A DNA stretch of 6,127 bases. Origin: Blastocatellia bacterium. Its GTDB lineage: Bacteria > Acidobacteriota > Blastocatellia > Pyrinomonadales > Pyrinomonadaceae. This document shows, in pieces, positions 1 to 6,108 of the stretch. A model generated the notes under the pieces. That model worked only from the letters and a program-made list of their open reading frames with translations. It was not told the origin of the DNA and did no database searches. Each line of letters opens with the position of its first letter. Positions within the stretch are counted from its first letter, which is position 1. Both the position numbers and the translations under genes were made by a program. The DNA is taken from NCBI GenBank assembly GCA_013695195.1, contig JACDAY010000033.1, positions 1-6,127 on the forward strand, given 5' to 3'.

Positions 1-38
1 CTTCCGTCAAAATGTGCCTGTAAGGTAACAATTTGCAT
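1..38 (-). CDS. Small antitoxin-like protein, N-terminal 12 codons only
   Basis: Reading leftwards from an ATG at 38-36, the frame is open to the window edge and begins MQIVTLQAHFDG. This opening resembles, from memory, a family of short (about 60-80 residue) bacterial proteins starting M-x-x-V-T-L-x-A-H-F-D-G, often found just upstream of PIN-domain toxins and thought to act as antitoxins. The start is supported by a strong Shine-Dalgarno sequence about nine bases upstream. Only 12 codons are visible, so the family call rests on a short match. The rest of the gene and any toxin partner would lie outside the window to the left. Confidence 0.5.
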   Translation of the reverse strand, partial: MQIVTLQAHFDG

Positions 39-46
39 ATTTTTAA

Positions 47-55
47 CTCACCTTT
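47..55 (-). promoter_or_regulatory. Shine-Dalgarno sequence for the left-edge gene
   Basis: On the minus strand this reads AAAGGTGAG, sharing seven consecutive bases (AAGGTGA) with the classical ribosome binding consensus apart from the first A. The spacing to the ATG at 38 suits translation initiation. It is the strongest ribosome binding site in the window and lies in the 17-bp gap after the stop codon at 58-56. Confidence 0.6.
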
Positions 56-442
56 CTAAAGATTACCACGGCTTCTTTGCTCTTCTTCAATCAAAACAAC
101 AACTCTTTGAAATTGCCTTTGCATTGAATTGGCCGCTGAGTTACTCGGCGGGCGGCCTTCATCATCAACATTGCACGCTACGTTCACAATTTCCGGATTG
201 GGAATGCAGTCTCCGTTACGCAAAGAGCAGCCGTTCTTCTAAACGGCCCGAATGTGAAGATTTTGTCCGTAGAAAGTTTCATTACCGTTCTCAGAAGGCG
301 CATTGTAACGTATGTGCAGCCGAAAAAATATTATTTTATCACGAAGAAAATCCATGAATTTTTTATTGGTGTATTCGATCCGGTTGATTTTGTTTTGGTT
401 AACACTTTTCCAGACTGCAATCCGTACCCGGCGATTAAATCT
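56..442 (-). pseudogene. Possible degraded minus-strand gene, interrupted by a TAG
   Basis: This entry covers most of the 438-bp stretch without a clear gene. On the minus strand one frame is open from 442 to 242 (67 codons), is broken by TAG at 241-239, and then continues open for 60 codons to a TAG at 58-56. The distal part looks protein-like, with pieces such as NGCSLRNGDCIPNPEIVNV and an acidic/glutamine-rich tail QRVVVLIEEEQRSRGNL. It ends 17 bp before a well-marked start codon, as an operon partner would. Around 301-242 the same frame still looks plausible (NGNETFYGQNLHIRAV); beyond about 340 it is AT-rich and unconvincing. No family was recognised. The internal TAG could reflect decay, a sequencing error, or chance openness of two adjacent stretches. 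The plus-strand frame open from 137 to 517 uses the same codon boundaries and is probably its mirror image. Positions 443-498 hold nothing that I can identify. Confidence 0.3.
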
Positions 443-498
443 TCATTTGAAAAGCCCTCTTCCAAACCAAACGGTATTTCTGTATTCTTACGTTCAAG

Positions 499-2286
499 AT
501 GTCTCCAATTGCCATAACGCTAGTCCTTCTGGTGGTCGCAATAATACTTTTTGCCACCGAGAAATTACCCGTCGATGTCGTGGGAATACTCCTCGTGCTC
601 GCATTGATAATGACGCGGGTATTGACGGTGCAGGAAGGGGTTGCGGGTTTTGGAAACGATATAATCATCACGATCGCCGGATTATTCATACTGGTCGGCG
701 GCTTAATCAAGACGGGTATCGTTGACCTGATCGGGCGGCGGCTTTACCGGTTGGCCGGTGATAATGAATTTGTTCTTATTGCCCTGATTATGACCGTAGC
801 GGCTGCGTCGGCATCTGTTCTGAAAAACACAACGACGACGGCGATGTTTTTGCCGGTTATAATCGGCCTTGCCGCAAAAGCAAAAGTTGCCCCATCGAAG
901 CTGCTGATGCCGCTCGCCTTCGGGGCGATTCTGGGCGGAAGCTGCACGCTGATAGGGACATCCACGAATCTCGCCGTAAGCGGCGCAATAACGCGATACG
1001 GGCTGGCGCCCTTTTCGATGTTTGAGCTGACGACCGTCGGCATTGTCATTTTTGCCGCAGGCATGTTTTACATGCTTGTTCTCGGCAGGAAAATGCTTCC
1101 GAATCGCGGCGGCGGCACGTCTTTAACCGACGATTACAGTATCCGTGAATACATTTCCGAGCTTGTCGTATTGCCGAATTCAAGGCTGGTCGGAAAAACG
1201 CTCGGCGAGTCAAACATAAACATCGAGCTCGAATTGAATGTTCTCGGCATAATCCGAGGTGATGAAAAACGGATAGCGCCGAGTGCGAACGAAGGGATTG
1301 AAGCCGGCGACCTTTTGATCGTCGAGGGGACGATAGATGATATCCTGCGTGTCAAGGAAGAGGTCGGCTTGGAGATCAAGCCCGATTTCAAACTCAATGA
1401 CGGCGTTCTGGAAAGTGACAGCGTCGAACTGTTTGAAGTGATGGTAATGCGGGACTCGCGTCTCGTAGGCCAGACTCTGAAAAGCGTGCGCTTCAGGCAA
1501 AATTATGCGCTCACCGTGCTCGCGATCAATCGCCACGGCGAAACATTTATCAACAAATTAAGCGGCGTTAACCTAAAGTTCGGCGACGTTTTGCTCGTTC
1601 AGGGAACGCGCAACGAGATCGAACCGCTCGTTGTGGAAGGGGAAATGCTCCTGCTCGAAGACGTTTCGGCAAGCAGCATGCGGATCGAAAAACGCAAATG
1701 GGCAATCGCTGCATTTTTACTTTTTCTTACTTTGTCGCTGTCGAAGATCGTTATCGGCTTCGATATTCCGCTTGCGGTCTGCGTTTTGTCCGGGGTTATG
1801 CTGCTCCTTGCAACAAAAACCGTCCGCCACTCTGAAATATACTCGCTGATCGATTTTCGCCTGCTCGTGCTTATCGCCTGCATGATGAGCTTTGGCGTCG
1901 CGATGGAAAAAACCGGAACCGATATTTTCCTTGCGGGTTATATCGAAGATTACTTCGGCCTGTATGGCCCAACTGCGGTGCTGGCCGGATTTTTCCTGCT
2001 GACGGTTATTTTGACCCAGCCGATGTCGAATCAGGCCGCCGCGCTTGTCGTTCTCCCGATCGCCGTAAAAACCGCCGTCGCTCTCGGCCTAAACCCGCGA
2101 ACCTTCATCGTCGCCATCACCTACGCCGCGTCGTTCTCATTCATCACGCCCCTTGAACCGGCCTGCGTCCTCGTCTATACGCCCGGCCGCTACCGCTTTA
2201 TGGATTTTGTAAAAATAGGCACGCTTTTAACTGTAATCGCATTCATCGTATCGATAATCCTGGTCCCCGTATTCTGGCCGTTTTAG
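499..2286 (+). CDS. SLC13/DASS-family permease with two RCK_C (TrkA-C) domains
   Basis: This is an inner-membrane ion-coupled transporter of the divalent anion:Na+ symporter (SLC13, CitT/ArsB-like) superfamily, probably for a carboxylate, sulfate or similar anion; the substrate cannot be read from sequence. The 595 residues split into an N-terminal membrane half (about 1-197), a soluble centre (about 212-390) and a C-terminal membrane half (about 400-594). The centre holds two tandem RCK_C domains, each with the pattern SRLVG-(K/Q)-TL (228-235, 320-327) and a later GD-LL-V-(E/Q)-G-T segment (270-278, 362-370). Repeat-half signatures are KNTTTTAMFLPV (109-120) with GTSTNLAVSG (153-162), and QPMSNQAAALVVLP (507-520) with a PLEPACVLVYTPGRYRF region (551-567). 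RCK_C domains usually bind small ligands and gate transport, so allosteric control is likely. The ATG at 499 is the first usable start after in-frame stops and begins a membrane segment typical of the family, but no clear ribosome binding site precedes it. It converges with the next gene. Confidence 0.92.
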   Translation: MSPIAITLVLLVVAIILFATEKLPVDVVGILLVLALIMTRVLTVQEGVAGFGNDIIITIAGLFILVGGLIKTGIVDLIGRRLYRLAGDNEFVLIALIMTVAAASASVLKNTTTTAMFLPVIIGLAAKAKVAPSKLLMPLAFGAILGGSCTLIGTSTNLAVSGAITRYGLAPFSMFELTTVGIVIFAAGMFYMLVLGRKMLPNRGGGTSLTDDYSIREYISELVVLPNSRLVGKTLGESNINIELELNVLGIIRGDEKRIAPSANEGIEAGDLLIVEGTIDDILRVKEEVGLEIKPDFKLNDGVLESDSVELFEVMVMRDSRLVGQTLKSVRFRQNYALTVLAINRHGETFINKLSGVNLKFGDVLLVQGTRNEIEPLVVEGEMLLLEDVSASSMRIEKRKWAIAAFLLFLTLSLSKIVIGFDIPLAVCVLSGVMLLLATKTVRHSEIYSLIDFRLLVLIACMMSFGVAMEKTGTDIFLAGYIEDYFGLYGPTAVLAGFFLLTVILTQPMSNQAAALVVLPIAVKTAVALGLNPRTFIVAITYAASFSFITPLEPACVLVYTPGRYRFMDFVKIGTLLTVIAFIVSIILVPVFWPF

Positions 2287-2379
2287 GTGTATTTCAGAAA
2301 TTACAACAAGAGGCTACGGCATTACATCAATCCGTCCCAAAAGTAGTTGATCAAATCTTGCGAAAGGAATTGACTTTGC

Positions 2380-3483
2380 CTAATGCATTCCGCCGTGTTT
2401 CCTTAAACGGCTAATTTCTCTTAGCGACAGGCCTCGTTTGATAATAATAATTAGGCCGATGGCGGTCCAAAACAGAATGCGGCCCTTTCGAATAATCGCG
2501 AGCGTTACGCCTATCCCTGCGCCGAGTGCGACGGTTTCGGCGACAAATTGGGCGCCGGCCTCATCGACTCCGATTAGAAACGGCACCAGCTTAAAGATTA
2601 TTGTGATCAGGCGGCTGACGGATTCGAGCAGGAATGCATTAAGCATATGCGGAACCGTGTCGACGATCCGGCTAAGAATGAAGAAAACTTCCAGTATCCC
2701 CAGCAAATGAAACGCGGCCTCGATCAGGCAAATCGGTAGAAAACGCCTCGGATATCGGCGATAAAATCCGTATATAAAGTTCTCGAACAGCCGAACCTCG
2801 AGCCGACCGTTCTCCAGGATTCCTCGGGCGATTCCCTTTCGATACAGCCATGCGCATGTCTCGCTTGCAAAGTGCCATTGGCGGACGACCATTAAAAGCC
2901 CGAGGATGAGAACTCCGATCAGGCACCCGATCAGGATGTTGATCGTGATTACCCAGCCTTGTTCAAGCTCGAAGCTCCTGACGAACGTAAAGGCTCCAAG
3001 CATCAGGAAAACACTCGTTGTAAAGGTGTAAAACAGGTTTTCTGTCGCGATTGAAGACAGTCCGACAACAAGCGGGACGCGCTTTCGTACCGCAACGGCC
3101 TTCGACGTTCCGCTGACCAGAATTCCGAGCGGTATCATGCTGCTCATCGCTTCGCCGATTATTACAGCCGGAACGGTATCGCGCATGCCCAGGGTGTAAG
3201 GTTCGTAAACCGAGAGCTTCCAAGCTGCAGCCCTCATGCAGATCCGTGCAAAGTAAATGGCCAAAATGATGGCAAAGCCAATAAAACCGAATCTTTCAAC
3301 GTTGTTGAGGATCTCGTTCACGCCGACCGAATAAACAAAATACGAAAAGAGAACTATTCCGCCAAGCGTTAAGATCACGCCCAGAATCTTTAATCGATTG
3401 ATGTGTTTTGATGAAATGCCTTGAGGTTTTATACCGGGATTTTCGACTCGTGGTTCGGAGGTCACTACTTTTGCCTTTGCCAT
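2380..3483 (-). CDS. Flippase-like membrane protein, lysylphosphatidylglycerol synthase TM-region family
   Basis: This 367-residue protein has a polar N-terminal tail (about 1-30) followed by about eight hydrophobic segments (for example 33-53, 66-86, 140-166, 177-200, 246-271, 315-350). It ends in a short basic tail with RKHGGMH. The spacing and motifs fit the lysylphosphatidylglycerol synthase TM-domain/UPF0104 family (the MprF flippase half, AglD-like and HpnL-like proteins). These include GEAMSSMIPLGILVSGTSKA (110-129), where the family has a G-(D/E)-x(n)-P-x-G-x-x-(S/G)-(G/D) stretch, and PFLIGVDEAGA (301-311), where it usually has P-x-x-x-G-V-x-E-(G/A)-G. Members are thought to move lipids or lipid-linked molecules across the membrane. 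No synthase (LPG) domain is attached, so it is a stand-alone TM unit and its substrate is unknown. The start at 3483 is the first in frame; the first alternative Met is deep inside the membrane region. No clear Shine-Dalgarno is visible. It is divergent from the acyl-CoA dehydrogenase and convergent with the permease. Confidence 0.8.
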   Translation of the reverse strand: MAKAKVVTSEPRVENPGIKPQGISSKHINRLKILGVILTLGGIVLFSYFVYSVGVNEILNNVERFGFIGFAIILAIYFARICMRAAAWKLSVYEPYTLGMRDTVPAVIIGEAMSSMIPLGILVSGTSKAVAVRKRVPLVVGLSSIATENLFYTFTTSVFLMLGAFTFVRSFELEQGWVITINILIGCLIGVLILGLLMVVRQWHFASETCAWLYRKGIARGILENGRLEVRLFENFIYGFYRRYPRRFLPICLIEAAFHLLGILEVFFILSRIVDTVPHMLNAFLLESVSRLITIIFKLVPFLIGVDEAGAQFVAETVALGAGIGVTLAIIRKGRILFWTAIGLIIIIKRGLSLREISRLRKHGGMH

Positions 3484-3499
3484 GCGGCTTGATTATGAT
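3471..3499 (+). promoter_or_regulatory. Candidate sigma70-type promoter for the acyl-CoA dehydrogenase operon
   Basis: TTGCCT (3471-3476) and TATGAT (3494-3499) are separated by 17 bases and match the -35 and -10 consensus at 4 and 5 of 6 positions. Transcription would start near 3506, giving a leader of about 40 bases that includes the ribosome binding site. The -35 box lies inside the first codons of the divergent gene. Short consensus matches in AT-rich DNA are common, so this is a candidate only. Confidence 0.3.
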
Positions 3500-3519
3500 G
3501 TTATTTTATCTAACTTCAA
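3492..3519 (-). promoter_or_regulatory. Candidate promoter for the divergent flippase-like gene
   Basis: On the minus strand TTGAAG (3519-3514) is followed after 16 bases by CATAAT (3497-3492), matching consensus at 4 and 5 of 6 positions. The -10 box lies only 8 bases before the ATG at 3483, so a transcript from it would be leaderless or nearly so, which agrees with the lack of a Shine-Dalgarno there. An alternative -10, TAAAAT (3508-3503), has no good -35. This is a weak call based on consensus alone. Confidence 0.2.
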
Positions 3520-3533
3520 TAACAAAATCGCAT

Positions 3534-3537
3534 AGGA
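3534..3537 (+). promoter_or_regulatory. Ribosome binding site fixing the acyl-CoA dehydrogenase start at 3546
   Basis: AGGA lies eight bases before the ATG at 3546. It decides between this start and an in-frame ATG at 3408, which would add 46 residues encoded inside the divergent gene and its promoter region. Confidence 0.6.
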
Positions 3538-3545
3538 AAATAAAT

Positions 3546-4727
3546 ATGAGCGCAGCTGCGACCGGACACGGTTTAACAAACAACGGCCTGACCGTTTTAT
3601 CGGAAGACGAAGATCTTTTCCGCGCCTCGGTGCGTGAATTTGCCGAGGGCGAGGTGCTCCCGCGGGTCGAGGCAATGGAGCATGCCGGAAAACTCGATGG
3701 CGATCTGATCAAACAATGCTTTGAGCTCGGCCTGATGGCTATCGAATCGCCCGAGGAATTCGGCGGCGCAGGCTCGACGATTTTCAACGCAATTCTTGCT
3801 ATCGAAGAGCTGGCCCGTGTCGATGCCTCTGTTTCGGTATTTGTCGACGTACACAATACCCTCGTGACAAACGCATTTATACGCTGGGCAAACGACGATC
3901 AGAAGAAAAAATATCTGCCGCAGCTTGCCGAAAGCAAGGTTGGAGCGTACGCGCTTTCCGAAGCATCTTCGGGGTCCGACGCTTTTGCTTTAAAAACCCG
4001 CGCGGTCGAAAAAGGCGATCATTATGAATTGACCGGGCAAAAGCTCTGGATCACAAACGGCAATGAAGCCGAGATATTCGTGCTGTTTGCGACCATCGAT
4101 CCCGCCGCGGGTTATAAGGGGATCACCGCTTTTATAGTCGAAAAAGGTTTTGAAGGGTTCTCTGTCGGTAAAAAAGAAGACAAGCTCGGCATTCGAGCGT
4201 CTTCCACAACTGAACTGATCTTGGACAACTGCAAAGTGCCAAAGGTAAATGTTCTCGGCGAAGTCGGCAAAGGCTATAAAGTTTCCATCGAAACCCTAAA
4301 TGAAGGCCGTATCGGCATCGGCGCGCAGATGCTCGGCATTGCCCAGGGTGCTTACGAAAACGCTTTGCGATATACCAAAGAACGAGAACAATTCGGCCAG
4401 ACGATCAACAGTTTTCAGGCCGTCCAGTTCCAACTCGCCGAAATGGCGGTCGAGATCGAAGCCACGCGGCTTCTCGTCTATAACGCCGCGCGTCTGAAGG
4501 ATGCCGGAAAGCCGTTTCTGAAGGAAGCCGCAATTGCAAAGCTTTATTCTTCTCGCGTCGCTGAAAAAGTTTCCTCCAAAGCTATAGAATTATACGGCGG
4601 CTACGGTTACGTAAAGGACTATCCGGTTGAAAAATTTTGGAGAGATTCAAAAATCGGTGCAATCTACGAAGGCACCTCAAACATGCAGCTTCAGACAATC
4701 GCGAAGTTGATAATGAGCGGCAAATGA
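3546..4727 (+). CDS. Short/branched-chain acyl-CoA dehydrogenase (ACADSB-like)
   Basis: This FAD-dependent cytoplasmic enzyme introduces a 2,3 double bond into a short or methyl-branched acyl-CoA and passes electrons to electron-transfer flavoprotein. It has 393 residues, the usual length. Domains are N-terminal helical (about 19-130), middle beta (about 133-230) and C-terminal helical (about 240-390). Signature 1 is ALSEASSGSDAFA (136-148); FAD-contacting WITNG is at 168-172; signature 2 is ELYGGYGYVKDYPVEKFWRD (348-367). The catalytic base is Glu375 in IYEGTSN. Stretches such as YKGITAFIVEK, LGIRASST, LNEGRIGIGAQMLGIAQG and YNAARL...AGKPF closely follow mammalian short/branched-chain (2-methylbutyryl-CoA) dehydrogenase as I remember it. 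A role in isoleucine or valine breakdown is therefore more likely than straight-chain oxidation, although a butyryl-CoA dehydrogenase activity cannot be excluded. The start at 3546 is chosen for its ribosome binding site and family length. It is the first gene of a four-gene run; the next starts 4 bp after its stop. Confidence 0.95.
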   Translation: MSAAATGHGLTNNGLTVLSEDEDLFRASVREFAEGEVLPRVEAMEHAGKLDGDLIKQCFELGLMAIESPEEFGGAGSTIFNAILAIEELARVDASVSVFVDVHNTLVTNAFIRWANDDQKKKYLPQLAESKVGAYALSEASSGSDAFALKTRAVEKGDHYELTGQKLWITNGNEAEIFVLFATIDPAAGYKGITAFIVEKGFEGFSVGKKEDKLGIRASSTTELILDNCKVPKVNVLGEVGKGYKVSIETLNEGRIGIGAQMLGIAQGAYENALRYTKEREQFGQTINSFQAVQFQLAEMAVEIEATRLLVYNAARLKDAGKPFLKEAAIAKLYSSRVAEKVSSKAIELYGGYGYVKDYPVEKFWRDSKIGAIYEGTSNMQLQTIAKLIMSGK

Positions 4728-4731
4728 TGCG

Positions 4732-5235
4732 ATGAAGGCAGAAGAGATCAAACAATACTTGTCAGAGCTAAACGACGAACTTCGCCTGGTGGACATCAAG
4801 GGCGAAGTTTCGCTCTATGGCGGCGCCGTGATGTGTCTTGCATTCAAATCTCGACCTGCCACAAAAGATGTTGACGCGATATTTGAACCGATCCGTGCCG
4901 TGCGTAATGCCGCCCGGCGAGTGGCCGAGCGGCACAATCTCAATATTGACTGGCTAAATCTCGCGGTCGAGATGTTCGTAGTAGATCACGCCCGCCAGGT
5001 ATTATTCGATTTTTCGCATCTCAAGGTTTTTGTTCCCGAGGGCGATTACTTGCTGGCCATGAAGGTCTTGGCGTTGAGGCCCGATACTTTCGATACGGCG
5101 GATTTGGAATTCTTGCTCAAACATTTGAAGATAAAAAGTCCCGGAGAAGTTGTCGGAATTGTAGAAAACTACTACCCGAAAAAGACGATCAAAATGGAAA
5201 CGATGTCTTTGTTGAATGAGTATTTCGAAAAATGA
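4732..5235 (+). CDS. Minimal nucleotidyltransferase-fold protein (DUF6036-like)
   Basis: This 167-residue soluble protein carries the hallmark of minimal nucleotidyltransferases. A helix-strand start leads to LYGGAV (28-33), the family's G-G/S motif, and then ATKDVDAIF (43-51), where Asp46 and Asp48 would be the paired metal-binding aspartates. A third acidic residue may be Asp93 in LFDFSHLKVF (91-100). The C-terminal part, with LLAMKVLALRPDTFDTADLEFL (107-128), matches the helix found in DUF6036 and AbiEii-like nucleotidyltransferases. Proteins of this fold are often halves of two-gene modules (MNT/HEPN, AbiE-type) that transfer nucleotides to RNA or protein; the target here is unknown. It starts 4 bp after the dehydrogenase stop and its TGA overlaps the next ATG, so it is almost certainly cotranscribed and coupled with both. 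No good Shine-Dalgarno is visible. The fold call is firm; the biological role is not. Confidence 0.75.
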   Translation: MKAEEIKQYLSELNDELRLVDIKGEVSLYGGAVMCLAFKSRPATKDVDAIFEPIRAVRNAARRVAERHNLNIDWLNLAVEMFVVDHARQVLFDFSHLKVFVPEGDYLLAMKVLALRPDTFDTADLEFLLKHLKIKSPGEVVGIVENYYPKKTIKMETMSLLNEYFEK

Positions 5236-5585
5236 TAACCGCGGCGGAAACTAAGAAGAGGTTTATTGACGATCCGCAATGGTGGAAGATCGCTCTTATG
5301 GATTTTGTGGACGATTTTCGATTTCATAAAGATCCGGTTGCGGTGAAAGAACGATTTGAGACGGGTGACGAACAGCGGGATGCAGTGCTTGCCGGAGTGA
5401 TCGAAACCTTGTGTGATGAAATGAATATTTCAATCCCAAAATGGCTCGAGTCCGTTCCGTCTTGCCGCCAACCATATTTTCTCTCCGGCTACGAGAGCCT
5501 GAAAGCAACAGCAATAGTCGAAAGCCCTGTCAGGTTTCGACTCAGGAAAGTGTTCGTGATGGAGAATTTCCTTTTCCGTGTTTGA
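5232..5585 (+). CDS. Protein of unknown function, partner of the nucleotidyltransferase
   Basis: This 117-residue soluble protein has no signal peptide or membrane segment. Its ATG overlaps the preceding stop as ATGA, a typical translational coupling junction for proteins that work together. The N-terminal half is helical and charged (DDPQWWKIALMDFVDDFRF, 13-31). The middle is predicted helix (DAVLAGVIETLCDEM, 50-64). The C-terminal half is aromatic and proline-bearing: a W-L-x-S-V-P turn (71-76), PYFLSGYESLKATAIVESP (81-99), and a basic tail FRLRKVFVMENFLFRV (102-117). That tail pattern (SP-x-x-FR-x-R-x-(V/I)-F-V-x-x-x-x-L-x-R) recalls, from memory, C-terminal ends of uncharacterised bacterial proteins, some with an N-terminal helix-turn-helix, encoded next to DUF6036-type nucleotidyltransferases. 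No helix-turn-helix or HEPN R-x4-6-H motif is obvious here. It may be the cognate partner (antitoxin, adaptor or substrate) of the upstream gene, which is inference. Confidence 0.7.
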   Translation: MITAAETKKRFIDDPQWWKIALMDFVDDFRFHKDPVAVKERFETGDEQRDAVLAGVIETLCDEMNISIPKWLESVPSCRQPYFLSGYESLKATAIVESPVRFRLRKVFVMENFLFRV

Positions 5586-6105
5586 TCAAATACAACTCCG
5601 CCATGCCACCATCGTTGACGCGCAGCTGCTCACCGATCTGTCGTTCAAGACTTTCTGGGATGCCTTTGCACATCACCCGAAGAACGCTCCCGACGATCTG
5701 ACTCATTACATGCGGCAGGCATTCAACGCCGAACAGATTGCGAAAGAACTTGCTAATCCGAAATCGATCTTTCTTATAGCCGAAATCGAAGGCGGAACAG
5801 CCGGCTACGCCAAAATACTTTTGGAAAACATCGAACCCGGCGTTTCGGCGGAGCGTCCTGTCGAGCTTTGCCGTCTTTATTCAAAGCAAAAATTTAATGG
5901 CAAGGGCATCGGGCAAACTCTGATGGATGCGTGTTTTGAAAGAGGAAGGGAAGAAGGCTGCGACGTGATGTGGCTCGGAGTTTGGGAATACAATCCGCGA
6001 GCGCAAAGATTTTACGAAAAGAACGGCTTTCGCATTGTCGGCAAGCACACTTTTCAGCTTGGCTCTGACCCGCAGACTGATTTGCTGATGCAAAAAGATA
6101 TATAA
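5578..6105 (+). CDS. GNAT-family N-acetyltransferase, PaiA-like
   Basis: This 175-residue cytoplasmic acetyltransferase uses acetyl-CoA. Layout and motifs resemble Bacillus PaiA (polyamine N-acetyltransferase) as remembered: FKTFWDAF near 23-30, a YMRQAFNAEQIAKELANP block (44-61), IAEIEGGTAGYAKI (67-80), the acetyl-CoA binding motif A in ELCRLYSKQKFNGKGIGQTL (96-115), WLGVWEYNPRAQRFYEKNGF (132-151), and a C-terminal TDLLMQKD. In motif A the usual Gln/Arg-x-x-Gly-x-Gly/Ala has Asn107 at the first position, a mild departure, while Gly110 and Gly112 are kept. Tyr146 is the usual general-acid position. The substrate is probably a polyamine or other amine, but GNAT specificity is hard to predict. 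The start is GTG at 5578, the only reasonable initiator before the conserved QIQLRHATIVDAQ segment (an in-frame TGA lies at 5557-5559). It overlaps the previous gene by 8 bases; GGAG at 5561-5564 is a slightly distant ribosome binding site. Confidence 0.9.
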   Translation: MFDQIQLRHATIVDAQLLTDLSFKTFWDAFAHHPKNAPDDLTHYMRQAFNAEQIAKELANPKSIFLIAEIEGGTAGYAKILLENIEPGVSAERPVELCRLYSKQKFNGKGIGQTLMDACFERGREEGCDVMWLGVWEYNPRAQRFYEKNGFRIVGKHTFQLGSDPQTDLLMQKDI

Positions 6106-6108
6106 GTC

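Noticed and set aside
300..498. Promoter for the permease gene
   Set aside because: TTG-type hexamers occur (for example TTGATT at 384, TTGTAA at 303), but none has an acceptable -10 at 16-18 bases, so no site was called.
137..517. Plus-strand open frame of about 127 codons before the permease
   Set aside because: No ribosome binding site or convincing start (only GTG at 254), no recognisable domain, overlaps the permease start, and it shares codon boundaries with the more plausible minus-strand frame.
331..522. Minus-strand frame with a protein-like segment (GLEEGFSNEDLIAGYGLQSG)
   Set aside because: It has no start codon with a ribosome binding site, overlaps the permease start, and ends quickly at TAA 333-331. 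It could be part of a frameshifted remnant, but this cannot be supported.
312..725. Plus-strand 137-residue open frame overlapping the permease start
   Set aside because: More than half of it lies in another frame of the clearly real permease and its composition is that of an out-of-frame shadow.
2287..2379. Bidirectional terminator between the convergent genes
   Set aside because: The best inverted repeat is GGAAT...ATTCC with a 16-base loop, too weak, and there is no T-tract on either side.
3408..3545. 46-residue N-terminal extension of the acyl-CoA dehydrogenase from an ATG at 3408
   Set aside because: It lies antisense inside the divergent flippase-like gene, is unlike the family, and the ATG at 3546 has a good ribosome binding site and gives the standard length.
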